Shown here: positions 47,067 through 54,704 of the stretch, one piece after another | Layout: each line of letters starts with the position of its first letter | Numbering within the stretch: the stretch's first letter is position 1 | Assembly (NCBI GenBank): GCA_015075445.1 | Contig: JABTUJ010000003.1 | Span: 302,981-366,980, forward strand | Length of the DNA stretch: 64,000 bases | Origin: Verrucomicrobiales bacterium | GTDB taxonomy: Bacteria > Verrucomicrobiota > Verrucomicrobiia > Limisphaerales > J093 | Direction: 5' to 3' | Notes under the pieces: generated by a model | The model's database searches: none | What the model saw: only the letters and a program-made list of their open reading frames with translations | What the model was told of the DNA's origin: nothing | Made by a program: the position numbers and the translations under genes

Positions 47067-49454
47067 TCATGGCAAGGGCTGCACGTTGAGCCGGAAGAAG
47101 GCGGCCGGACCCGCAGGGACCGTCACCGGGACGTCGAGGTTGGCCGTCGAACCGGCCGCGATGTTCGTCACCGTCTGCCAACCCGGCACACCCCAATCCG
47201 GACGGTACTCGATGTCGTAACTCCGACCCGCCACGACCGGAAACGACAGTTGGCAGCCACTGCCTGTGCGGAGGATCCGGGTGATGCGGCACACGCTGTC
47301 GGCATCACGGGGGTCAGTGCCGGCCACGAACTCGTCGCGGTTGGTGGCGCGATCGCCATCGGGATCAAGGCCGGCGTCCGCGGCCGAACCGGGGTCCAGG
47401 CCGTGCTCGGTTTCCCAGCCATCCTCCATGCCGTCCTGGTCGGCGTCCACGGCTGCCGCGGCGAACCTGCCCGGACTCGGCGCGGCGGCCAGCCAGTTCA
47501 ACGGGTCGTTGCCATAGTCGAGGGCGCTGCGTCGATGCAACGAGAGGCCCGTGCCCGCTGCCCCCGACGGCCACGGCGCCGCGCTGGCGTAATGGACCCG
47601 TTCGACCGACAGGTAGGGCACGAAACCCGCGTTGGGGTCGTCCGGACCCTCGGGTTCGTCCGGTCGGAGCAGTTCCACGGCTTCCCCGCTGTCGCTCAGA
47701 CTCCCGCCGTACGGGCCGAAGACCTGCACGCCCGGCGGCACCGCGAAGTGCGTCCGGAACGCTGCCAGTCGCGCGGCATCCGCTGCCGGATCGAACTCGA
47801 CCACGACCACGCAACCACCCGCTGGGAGGGTCACGCCGTAGGGGAAATTGAAACTCACCCCCCCACGCAACCGCCAGGTGTTGGTGGGATATTCCACGTC
47901 GTAGAGCGTGACCGCGGCACCGGTGGCGTTGTGCAACTCGAGGAACTCAATCCCCGTTGGGTCGGAGCTGGCCACCGCCGGCGGCCGAAACTGGAGCTCG
48001 CTGAAAACCACCGGTCCCACGCGCGGGGCTGCGTTGGCCGCCCCGGTGCCCTGGCGAAACTGGGCCAGCGAAGTCGGCACCTCCACGCCGAAGGTGTGAC
48101 GGACCAACGGGACGAAATCCACGCCCTGGCTGGTGCCATAGCGCCCGGCGGAAACGCTGTTCCCCAATGCGCCGAAGGTGACGAAGGTCTGGCGGCCGGT
48201 CAGGTTCCCGCCGGCATCCCCCGCGGACAGGTAGACCTGGTCGCCTTCCGCCGAGTCCAGGCCGAAACCGGCGGCTCCCGCGCCGAACTGGTACTCGTAG
48301 AACACGGCAAACCCGCGAGGCGCAAGCGTCGTGCCAGCCGGGATCCGGTACTTCCGCGGTTGCGCACTGCTGTCGCTCAACCACCAGTTGCCGATGCTCT
48401 GGGGCACGTCGGTCAGGTTCACGAGTTCGATGGCGTCTTCGAGCGGGGGATCGCTGTGGCTGAGCACTTCGGAGATGGCCACCTCCTCAATGGCGGCGAA
48501 GTTGGCCTTGCCCGGGGTCTCGCCTCCCACCGGAAAGAAGGCCAGCGTCTCACCGCCGTCGGGCGCACGGCCCTGCGCCACCCCGGAGGTCTGCGCGCCG
48601 AAGGTCACCTGCTCAAGCACCGTGACGCGGTCGGCCGCCACCAGTCGGAGGGTCTCGCCGTCGGTGCTGAGCTTGAAGTCGAGGTGGTCGGCATCCGGCT
48701 TCGCCAGGTCCGAGGCGAAGAACTGCACGTACCCGCGCGCCGCGATGAAGGACAGGTCGGGGATGGGCCGGTTGTTCGGCCGGCCCGTGGCGGTGTCGGT
48801 CAGGATGAGGCCACCCAAGGCCACGGGCTGATTCGCCGTGTTGAACACTTCGAGCCAATCTTCACCCGAGACCGGGCGCGCCATCCACTCGTTGATCCGC
48901 AAGTCCGCCCCCGCGGCCAGATCGACGGCAACGTTCGGCTGACCGGGGCTCGGCGACACCAGGCTCCACCCGCTGCCGCCCCCCGCGACGCGGCCGATGG
49001 CCAAGTCCTGGACTTGCAGACCGAACTCGACCGCATCCAGGACGGTCTGACCGTCCGCCGCGTACAGCCGCACGAGATCTCCCTTGGCGCCGAGGCCGAA
49101 GCCCGTGCGCAGTCCGGGCGTGCCGATGCTCGTGTCGGCCCACACCACGAGATACCCTCCCGCCGGCAGGGAGATTCCGCTGCCGAACACGAACTTCCGC
49201 GGCAACGTGGGATCGTCGGTAAGGCTCATCCCGGCAAGGCTCACCGTCGCGGCCCCCGCGTTGTGCAGCTCGATGTAATCGGGGAAGGCGCCGGCCTGCT
49301 CGACCGCGGTGCGGTTGTCCGCCATCACCTCGCTGCACACGATCTGGCCCTGGCTGCAAGGCGCAGGCAGAAGCAGCGCCACCACAAGCCACCACCCCCC
49401 CGGGACGACGCCGTCCCCCACCACCGCACTTCCACTTCCACACACAAACTTCAT
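47067..49454 (-). CDS. lamin-tail-domain secreted protein
   Basis: 795 residues from MKFVCGSGSAVV. A hydrophobic signal (WWLVVALLLPAPCSQGQ) is followed by at least four lamin-tail (LTD) beta-sandwiches: VMADNRTAVEQAGAFPDYIELHNAG; INEWMARPVSGEDWLEVFN; ISEVLSHSDPPLEDAIELVNL; FSELQFRPPAVASSDPTGIEFLELHN. A Ca-binding thrombospondin-like stretch (DADQDGMEDGWETEHGLDP) and a final beta domain (YDIEYRPDWG) follow. LTD proteins are abundant in this phylum as adhesive or surface proteins, often linked with CotH. No enzyme domain. Convergent with the ABC operon and divergent from the Rieske gene across 348 bases. Confidence 0.88.
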   Translation of the reverse strand: MKFVCGSGSAVVGDGVVPGGWWLVVALLLPAPCSQGQIVCSEVMADNRTAVEQAGAFPDYIELHNAGAATVSLAGMSLTDDPTLPRKFVFGSGISLPAGGYLVVWADTSIGTPGLRTGFGLGAKGDLVRLYAADGQTVLDAVEFGLQVQDLAIGRVAGGGSGWSLVSPSPGQPNVAVDLAAGADLRINEWMARPVSGEDWLEVFNTANQPVALGGLILTDTATGRPNNRPIPDLSFIAARGYVQFFASDLAKPDADHLDFKLSTDGETLRLVAADRVTVLEQVTFGAQTSGVAQGRAPDGGETLAFFPVGGETPGKANFAAIEEVAISEVLSHSDPPLEDAIELVNLTDVPQSIGNWWLSDSSAQPRKYRIPAGTTLAPRGFAVFYEYQFGAGAAGFGLDSAEGDQVYLSAGDAGGNLTGRQTFVTFGALGNSVSAGRYGTSQGVDFVPLVRHTFGVEVPTSLAQFRQGTGAANAAPRVGPVVFSELQFRPPAVASSDPTGIEFLELHNATGAAVTLYDVEYPTNTWRLRGGVSFNFPYGVTLPAGGCVVVVEFDPAADAARLAAFRTHFAVPPGVQVFGPYGGSLSDSGEAVELLRPDEPEGPDDPNAGFVPYLSVERVHYASAAPWPSGAAGTGLSLHRRSALDYGNDPLNWLAAAPSPGRFAAAAVDADQDGMEDGWETEHGLDPGSAADAGLDPDGDRATNRDEFVAGTDPRDADSVCRITRILRTGSGCQLSFPVVAGRSYDIEYRPDWGVPGWQTVTNIAAGSTANLDVPVTVPAGPAAFFRLNVQPLP

Positions 49455-49584
49455 AGATTCAGAAATCCGGCGCAAAACCGCCGCTGATCAGTGTTCTTCA
49501 GCTTCTTTCACTCGGTTCCGTCGCTCGGTTGACACGTTTGGCAGCCCCCCAGATAGCAGTTCACATGCCGTTCTGCCGCGCCCA

Positions 49585-49730
49585 AAGTAGGAGTCGAGGT
49601 CACGAGACTCTGCCCTGCCTCCCAGGCCAACGCCTCCTCACGTCGGCGCCTACGCCACCCGGAAGTAGGAGTCGAGGTCACGAGACTCTGCCCCCCCCGA
49701 GGCCAACGCCTCCTCACGTCGGCGCCTACG
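49585..49730. repeat. two hairpin-type repeats upstream of the Rieske gene
   Basis: Units at 49585-49654 and 49663-49730, 78 bases apart. Each starts GTAGGAGTCGAGGTCACGAG and ends CCTCACGTCGGCGCCTAC, an imperfect inverted repeat. The first half recurs in the 31-bp tandem at 52182. The 327-base gap between the LTD gene and the Rieske gene otherwise has nothing I can identify beyond the promoters it must contain. Confidence 0.85.
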
Positions 49731-49802
49731 GACGCCGGTGGTTCTCCGGGTTTGCGAACGCCGTACGCTTGGCTAGTCTTCGCCCGCGACTGCCCACATG
49801 CC

Positions 49803-50333
49803 ATGACCACGCCAACTGAACGTCGGGACTTCCTCCGAGGTCTGCTCGCCGCCGGCGCGGGCGGACTGGCCGCACTCGCCCCCGCGGGCGCCGGCCTCCA
49901 CGTCTTCCTGGACCCCCTGCGCCGCTCCGGCGCCGGCGCCGACTTTGTCCGCGTCACCGGCCTCGCGGCGCTCCCCGCCGACGGCATCCCCCGCCGCTTC
50001 ACCGTCCGTACCGATCAGGTCAACGCCTGGAACCGACGGGCGGATGTCCCCGTGGGCGCGGTGTACCTCCGCCGTACGGACGAGACCGAGATCCAGGCGC
50101 TGCACGTCGTCTGTCCGCACGCGGGCTGCCTGGTGGATTACGCACCCGCCAAGGACGGTTTTCTCTGCCCGTGCCACAACAGCACCTTCGCGCTCGATGG
50201 CACGATCAACGATCCCAAGAGCCCCAGCCCGCGCGGCCTGGACCGCCTCGACGTCGAGATCCGCAACGACACCGAAGTCTGGGTGCGATTCCAGAACTTC
50301 CGGGTCGGCGCCAAGGAGAAAGTGCCGGCATGA
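49803..50333 (+). CDS. Rieske 2Fe-2S protein of a bc-type complex
   Basis: 176 residues from the ATG at 49803. A twin-arginine start, ERRDFLRGLLAAGAGGLAAL, both targets and anchors it. Cluster ligands are C104 and H106 (CPHAGC) and C122 and H125 (CPCH), with C109 and C124 as disulfide pair. It passes electrons from quinol to cytochrome c. The stop overlaps the cytochrome b-c gene by ATGA. Length is normal for a bc-type Rieske protein. Confidence 0.95.
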   Translation: MTTPTERRDFLRGLLAAGAGGLAALAPAGAGLHVFLDPLRRSGAGADFVRVTGLAALPADGIPRRFTVRTDQVNAWNRRADVPVGAVYLRRTDETEIQALHVVCPHAGCLVDYAPAKDGFLCPCHNSTFALDGTINDPKSPSPRGLDRLDVEIRNDTEVWVRFQNFRVGAKEKVPA

Positions 50334-52171
50334 AGGCGTTCCTCGGCTGGCTGGACGCCCGCACCGGGGCCGTCACGTTCGCGCGGCGCATCCTGTTCGA
50401 CCCCCTGCCCGGGAGCGTGGGTTGGCGTCATTGCTGGGGGAGCGTGCTGGTGTTCACGTTCCTGGTCCAGGTGATCACCGGCTTCTTCCTGCTGGCCGGC
50501 TACAGCGCCAGCACGCAGACAGCCTGGGAAAGCGTGTACCACCTGCAGTTCGAAACGCCGGGGGGCTGGCTGCTGCGCGGGTTGCACGTGGTGGCCGCCC
50601 AGGCCTTCGTGATCCTCCTCGGCCTGCACCTCATGCAGGTGGTGATCCAACGCACCTACCTCGCCCCGCGCGAGTTCACCCTGCTGCTGCTCCTGGTCTT
50701 GATACCGCTGGCCCTCGCGCAATCGGTGACAGGCTGGCTGTTGCCCCTTGACCAGAAGGGGTACTGGGCGGCGCGGGTGCCCTTGAACATCCTCGCGGTC
50801 GTCCCCGGCATCGGCCCTCTCCTCCAACAAGCGCTGCTCGGCGGTCCGGAAGTAGGGCACCACACGCTGACGCGATTTCTGGCGCTGCACGTGACGGTCC
50901 TGCCGCTGGCGCTGGGCGTCGTGCTCGCGGTGTGGTGGTACCTGGCCCGACGCCCGTCCCCCTCCCCAGTGGGAACCGTCAGCGCAGGCAAGACGTCCTG
51001 GTGGCCGGAGCAAGCGCTGCGAGATGCGGTGGCCTGCCTGGCGGTGGTCGTCACGCTGCTGCTGCTGGTCGTGCGGCCGGGGTTTGACGGCTGGGGCGTT
51101 GCCTTCCCCGAACTGCTGGCGCCCGTCGATCCGGTTGAACCCTACTCCGCCGCGCGCCCCGAGTGGTTCATGCTGTTTCTCTTCCAGTTCCTCAAGTACT
51201 TCCCCGCCGGCAGCGAAGTCTGGGGGGCGGTGATCATCCCCTCTCTGATCCTTCTCGTCATGGCGGCCATGCCCTGGGTCGGGCGCTGGCGGTTGGGGGC
51301 CGGCTTCAACACGGCCTTTGTCCTGGCGCTCGGTCTCGGTGCCGTCGTGCTGGCCGGCCTGGCCTTCCGCGAGGACCGGCACAACACCGAGTATCAGGCC
51401 GCCCGGCGACAGGCCCATACCGAGGCCGCCCGGGCTCGCGAACTGGCGCAAACGGCGAGCGGCATTCCCGAAACCGGCGCCCTGACCCTCCTGCGGGCCG
51501 ACCCCCTCCTGCAAGGGCCAAGGCTCTTCGCCCGCCATTGCGCCAGTTGCCACCGGTACGAGGGCCACGACGGCTTGGGCCAGGTCCCGACCGATCCCCC
51601 CAGCGCCTCGGATCTCAAAGGGTTCGCCAGCCGCGAATGGCTCACAGGCCTGCTGGATCCCCTGCGCGTCGCCACCCCCCACTACTTCGGCGGCACCCGG
51701 TTCGAAGAGGGCCGGATGGTGCGGTTCGTCCAGAAAGACGTCGCCGCCTTCGACGACGCCCAACGTGCGAATCTGGCCAAGGTCATCCTGGCCGTCTCCG
51801 CCGAAGCCGAACTCCCGGCGCAACGCGAAGCCGACCTCCAGGACGCCGACGCCATCGCCGCCGGTCGCGAACTGATCCGCACCCGCGAGATGAAGTGCAC
51901 GGACTGCCACCAGTTCCGGGTGCCGGACGAAGACGCCATCGCCCCGGACCTCACCGGTTACGGCTCGCGCGCGTGGCTGGTGGATTTCGTGGGCCACCCC
52001 GCCCACGTCCGCTTCTACGGCCGCCGCAACGACCGCATGCCGTCGTTCCGCCGCGACGAGATCCTCGACGAACACGCCCTCGGCCTGCTCGCCGACTGGC
52101 TGCGCGGCGACTGGCACCGGCCCGCGCCCGCCGTCGTCGCGACCGACCAACCCACCCAACGGCAAGAGTGA
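50330..52171 (+). CDS. cytochrome b fused to di-haem cytochrome c
   Basis: 613 residues. Residues 1-205 are cytochrome b6-like, with FLVQVITGFFLLAGYSAS, H86 and H100 (GLHVVAAQAFVILLGLHLM) and H187 (RFLALHVTVLP). About 205-340 is the subunit IV-like part (RPEWFMLFLFQFLKYFP, with the PEW triad). The C-terminal region has two haem c sites, CASCH and CTDCH. The fusion makes a quinol-to-cytochrome oxidoreductase core with the Rieske protein. The position matching b6 His202 reads Trp (AVWWYL), so one b-haem ligand seems absent. Similar fusions are known in Planctomycetes and relatives. Confidence 0.9.
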   Translation: MKAFLGWLDARTGAVTFARRILFDPLPGSVGWRHCWGSVLVFTFLVQVITGFFLLAGYSASTQTAWESVYHLQFETPGGWLLRGLHVVAAQAFVILLGLHLMQVVIQRTYLAPREFTLLLLLVLIPLALAQSVTGWLLPLDQKGYWAARVPLNILAVVPGIGPLLQQALLGGPEVGHHTLTRFLALHVTVLPLALGVVLAVWWYLARRPSPSPVGTVSAGKTSWWPEQALRDAVACLAVVVTLLLLVVRPGFDGWGVAFPELLAPVDPVEPYSAARPEWFMLFLFQFLKYFPAGSEVWGAVIIPSLILLVMAAMPWVGRWRLGAGFNTAFVLALGLGAVVLAGLAFREDRHNTEYQAARRQAHTEAARARELAQTASGIPETGALTLLRADPLLQGPRLFARHCASCHRYEGHDGLGQVPTDPPSASDLKGFASREWLTGLLDPLRVATPHYFGGTRFEEGRMVRFVQKDVAAFDDAQRANLAKVILAVSAEAELPAQREADLQDADAIAAGRELIRTREMKCTDCHQFRVPDEDAIAPDLTGYGSRAWLVDFVGHPAHVRFYGRRNDRMPSFRRDEILDEHALGLLADWLRGDWHRPAPAVVATDQPTQRQE

Positions 52172-52181
52172 CCCCGGCCCC

Positions 52182-52305
52182 GTAGGAGTCGAGGTAACGA
52201 GACTCACCCTTAGTGGGAGTCGAGGTGACGAGACTCACCCTTCGTAGGAGTCGAGGTGACGAGACTCACCCTTCGTAGGAGTCGAGGTGACGAGACTCAC
52301 CCTTC
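52182..52305. repeat. 31-bp tandem repeat, four units
   Basis: Units start at 52182, 52213, 52244 and 52275, each G(T)(A/G)GGAGTCGAGGTGACGAG then ACTCACCCTT. They start 10 bases after the cytochrome b-c stop and abut the REP-like palindrome at 52313. The unit matches the first arm of the 49585 repeats, so related repeats lie on both sides of the bc operon. Confidence 0.92.
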
Positions 52306-52312
52306 GAGGACG

Positions 52313-52404
52313 CAATGGGGTCAAACATTGACTTTTGACATTTGGTCCCACCGGACGACGCCACCCGGGTGGTAATTGTCAAATGTCAATGTTTGACCCC
52401 ATTG
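52313..52404. repeat. REP-like palindrome, copy 2
   Basis: Perfect 20-base arms, CAATGGGGTCAAACATTGAC (52313-52332) and its complement (52385-52404); pairing extends inward through TTTGACA with single mismatches. Core of about 30 bases differs from copy 1 (7077). It lies between convergent genes, four bases before the stop of the caspase-like gene. Confidence 0.9.
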
Positions 52405-52407
52405 TCT

Positions 52408-54693
52408 CTAGCGGAGGACGCGCTGCGCGTCGGTGCGGGGGTCGGCGTGGGAGCGGCGGAGCAAGGTGTAGGTGTTCGTCCGTTCGAGGCGGTCGCCGAC
52501 GTTGAGGGTCTGCAGCGGCCCGAGGGTCTCGAGTTCGATGTACGAGAGGGGGTCGGGGTTGGTCCAGACTTCGGCGCTGGCCCCGCCATCCGGATACTCG
52601 CCCTCCGGGTCGCGGGGGCATTCGACCAGGAGCATCTGCTTTTCGCCCACCCACAGCAACGCGCCAGCATCATTGCCGATCTTCTCGCCCCGGCCGGGAT
52701 GGCGACGCAGCGAGAGCAGGCCGTCGCGCACCTCGAGGTCGAGCGGTTCGCCCGCGCTCTGGTTGAGGTAGCCCTTCGGGAAGGGGCTGTCCGGCGGAAC
52801 CGGGACGAAGACGGCGACGGGATCGTTGAGCTGCGTCACCACCCAGACGCTGACGCGGACAAGCGGGCCGCTGACCTTCTCGTAGACGGTGCGGATCCGG
52901 AGGACGGGTTGATCCGGTTCGAGCGTCAGATGGCGGTGGGTGCGGAGGCCGTAGTGCGGATCCACCGGGGAGGTCAGGACGATCGCCTCGCGGGTGTGGG
53001 TGGCGGTCACGGGAAGCGCGTCGAAAGCGCGCGGGGGCGGCCAGGAACGGCCGGTCACCCGTTCCCAGTCGGCTTGGGGCGCAGGCCAGGTCTTGTCGCC
53101 GCCGAAGTTGCCCCACTCGGTGGCGACGGGATCGGGGGCCTGTCCGAAGCGGGCCGGGTTTTCCCAGAAGGGGCCGGGTTCGCCGAGGAAGCGGAACTGC
53201 ATGAGGCGGCCGAGGGCGGGGACGACGATGGCTTCGACCTGGGGGTTGGCGAGGCGGAGCGCGTCGGGCCAACCGTGATGGTTGGTGGCGGTAATCGTGA
53301 GGGCGGAGGGGGCGGCGGCCGCGGCGGGTATGGGCGGGACCAGGAGGGCGGCCAGTTCGAGGAGAAGCGATTCGAGCCGGGCGTAGTATTCGTCTTCGGG
53401 AAGAGAAGCCTTGTGGTCGCGCAGGCGGAAGATGTCGAACTCGAGGGCATCGCGACGGGCCCGGACAGCCGGTGCGAGCGCGGCTTCCTCCGGGCTGGGG
53501 ACGAGATGGAGTTGATGGGCGCGTGCGCCATCGGACGCGGCGCCCGGCTGGGGTCGTTTGACGGCGCGGACGCCCCTGAACCAGTCGGCGGGGGTGCCGA
53601 GGCCGTCGCCGTTGTCGTCGAGCAGGGCGTGCTCGGTCGCGAGACGGCCGGCGGTCTGGTAGAACTCGGCGACGCGGGCGGCGGCGCTGAGGAAGGCCTC
53701 GAGCAAGGACGTCTGGCCGTCCTGATCGAAGTCACTAGCGGGGTCGGCGAGCGTGGCGGCGAGGTGTTCGCCGAAGCGGGTGAAGTTCTGTTCATTGCCA
53801 CTGCGGGTGGCGGTGATGACGATGCGGTTGGGGCCGCTGAGGGCGGCGAGGAAGGGGGCGCTGGCGGAGGCGGTGTTGATCAGGACGAGCGGACGCTGGA
53901 AGGGTTGGAGCCAGTCGGCGAGTTCGGCGGCGGTGAGGTCCGGGCCGCGGAGGTTGAAGCGCGCTTCGCGGCCGTCGAAGGTGCCGTGGCCGATGAGGAC
54001 GAGCCAGAGGGGTTCTCGACCCGCTTTGGGGGCGGCGGCCAGGGCGGCGGCAAGGAGTTCACGATCGCTGGGCGGGGAGGGTGAGGACACGGCGGCGGAG
54101 GGAGTGGAGTTGGGTGCGTCAGGTGCCTCCGTGCTTTCAGCGGCCGGGAGAGCGGGTGGGTCGGACGGATCGGGCGCTGCGGAGGACGTCGAGAGGGAAG
54201 CGGGGCCGATGCGGGTCAGAGGCACCTGGGCCTGAGCGGCGGTGCGCGTCCAGCTCTCGGCCTGGCCGAGGAAGTTCGTTCCGAAGTCGGGTTCGCCGGG
54301 GGCACCAACGACGAGCAGGATTGCCGGGAGATCCGTGGGGGCATCGGGCGGTGCCGCAGGAGGCAAGGGTTCGCTGGCGAAGGGGAGGAGGGAGAAGGGC
54401 AGAAGCGCGAGGGCGAGGACGACAGAGATCGGGCGGTTCCGCTTGGACCTGCTCAGGGGCCATGCCGCTCGGGGGGTAGAGGAGGAAGGGGGAGGAAGTT
54501 TAAAGTTCAAAGACCAAAGCTCAAGGGAAGTTACAGGATTCAAGGGGGTAAATCCGGCCCCACCGTGGCTGGTCTGCCAGGCGGCGCAGAGGCGGGGGCC
54601 ATGGGTGGGGTGGGCAGCGGAGGGATTACGCCGGCTTTGAGCGGCGCTTTGCGGGAGAAAGGTGCAGGCTGAACGCGTGCACCACGGATTCAT
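52408..54693 (-). CDS. caspase/C13-like secreted protein, probably without catalytic Cys
   Basis: 761 residues from the ATG at 54693, but residues up to about 66 come from a dispersed repeat; TTG 54510 or CTG 54456 would give a normal signal (ISVVLALALLPFSLLPFAS). The peptidase-like domain has WLVLIGHGTFDGREARFNLRG with the expected His, but the following strand reads LVLINTASASAPFL without Cys. DQDGQTSLLEAF is Ca-loop-like. The C-terminal part (about 440-760) has LMQFRFLGEPGPFWENPARFG, as in DUF4380-type sugar-binding folds. Last gene of the DUF58 operon, 12 bases after its neighbour. Confidence 0.72.
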   Translation of the reverse strand: MNPWCTRSACTFLPQSAAQSRRNPSAAHPTHGPRLCAAWQTSHGGAGFTPLNPVTSLELWSLNFKLPPPSSSTPRAAWPLSRSKRNRPISVVLALALLPFSLLPFASEPLPPAAPPDAPTDLPAILLVVGAPGEPDFGTNFLGQAESWTRTAAQAQVPLTRIGPASLSTSSAAPDPSDPPALPAAESTEAPDAPNSTPSAAVSSPSPPSDRELLAAALAAAPKAGREPLWLVLIGHGTFDGREARFNLRGPDLTAAELADWLQPFQRPLVLINTASASAPFLAALSGPNRIVITATRSGNEQNFTRFGEHLAATLADPASDFDQDGQTSLLEAFLSAAARVAEFYQTAGRLATEHALLDDNGDGLGTPADWFRGVRAVKRPQPGAASDGARAHQLHLVPSPEEAALAPAVRARRDALEFDIFRLRDHKASLPEDEYYARLESLLLELAALLVPPIPAAAAAPSALTITATNHHGWPDALRLANPQVEAIVVPALGRLMQFRFLGEPGPFWENPARFGQAPDPVATEWGNFGGDKTWPAPQADWERVTGRSWPPPRAFDALPVTATHTREAIVLTSPVDPHYGLRTHRHLTLEPDQPVLRIRTVYEKVSGPLVRVSVWVVTQLNDPVAVFVPVPPDSPFPKGYLNQSAGEPLDLEVRDGLLSLRRHPGRGEKIGNDAGALLWVGEKQMLLVECPRDPEGEYPDGGASAEVWTNPDPLSYIELETLGPLQTLNVGDRLERTNTYTLLRRSHADPRTDAQRVLR
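54497..54650 (-). repeat. dispersed repeat of about 155 bp, copy 2
   Basis: Reverse complement of copy 1 (28788-28943) with scattered differences, keeping AAAGCGCCGCT, GCGCCGCCTGGCAGACC and TTCCCTTGAGCTTTG. It lies at the 5' end of the caspase-like gene and has no stop in that reading frame. Confidence 0.8.
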
Positions 54694-54704
54694 GGGCGGC
54701 AGGG

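Noticed and set aside
50138..52238. Minus-strand frames starting MSLVTSTPT
   Set aside because: The first residues are the 31-bp repeat translated and the rest is antisense to cytochrome b-c.
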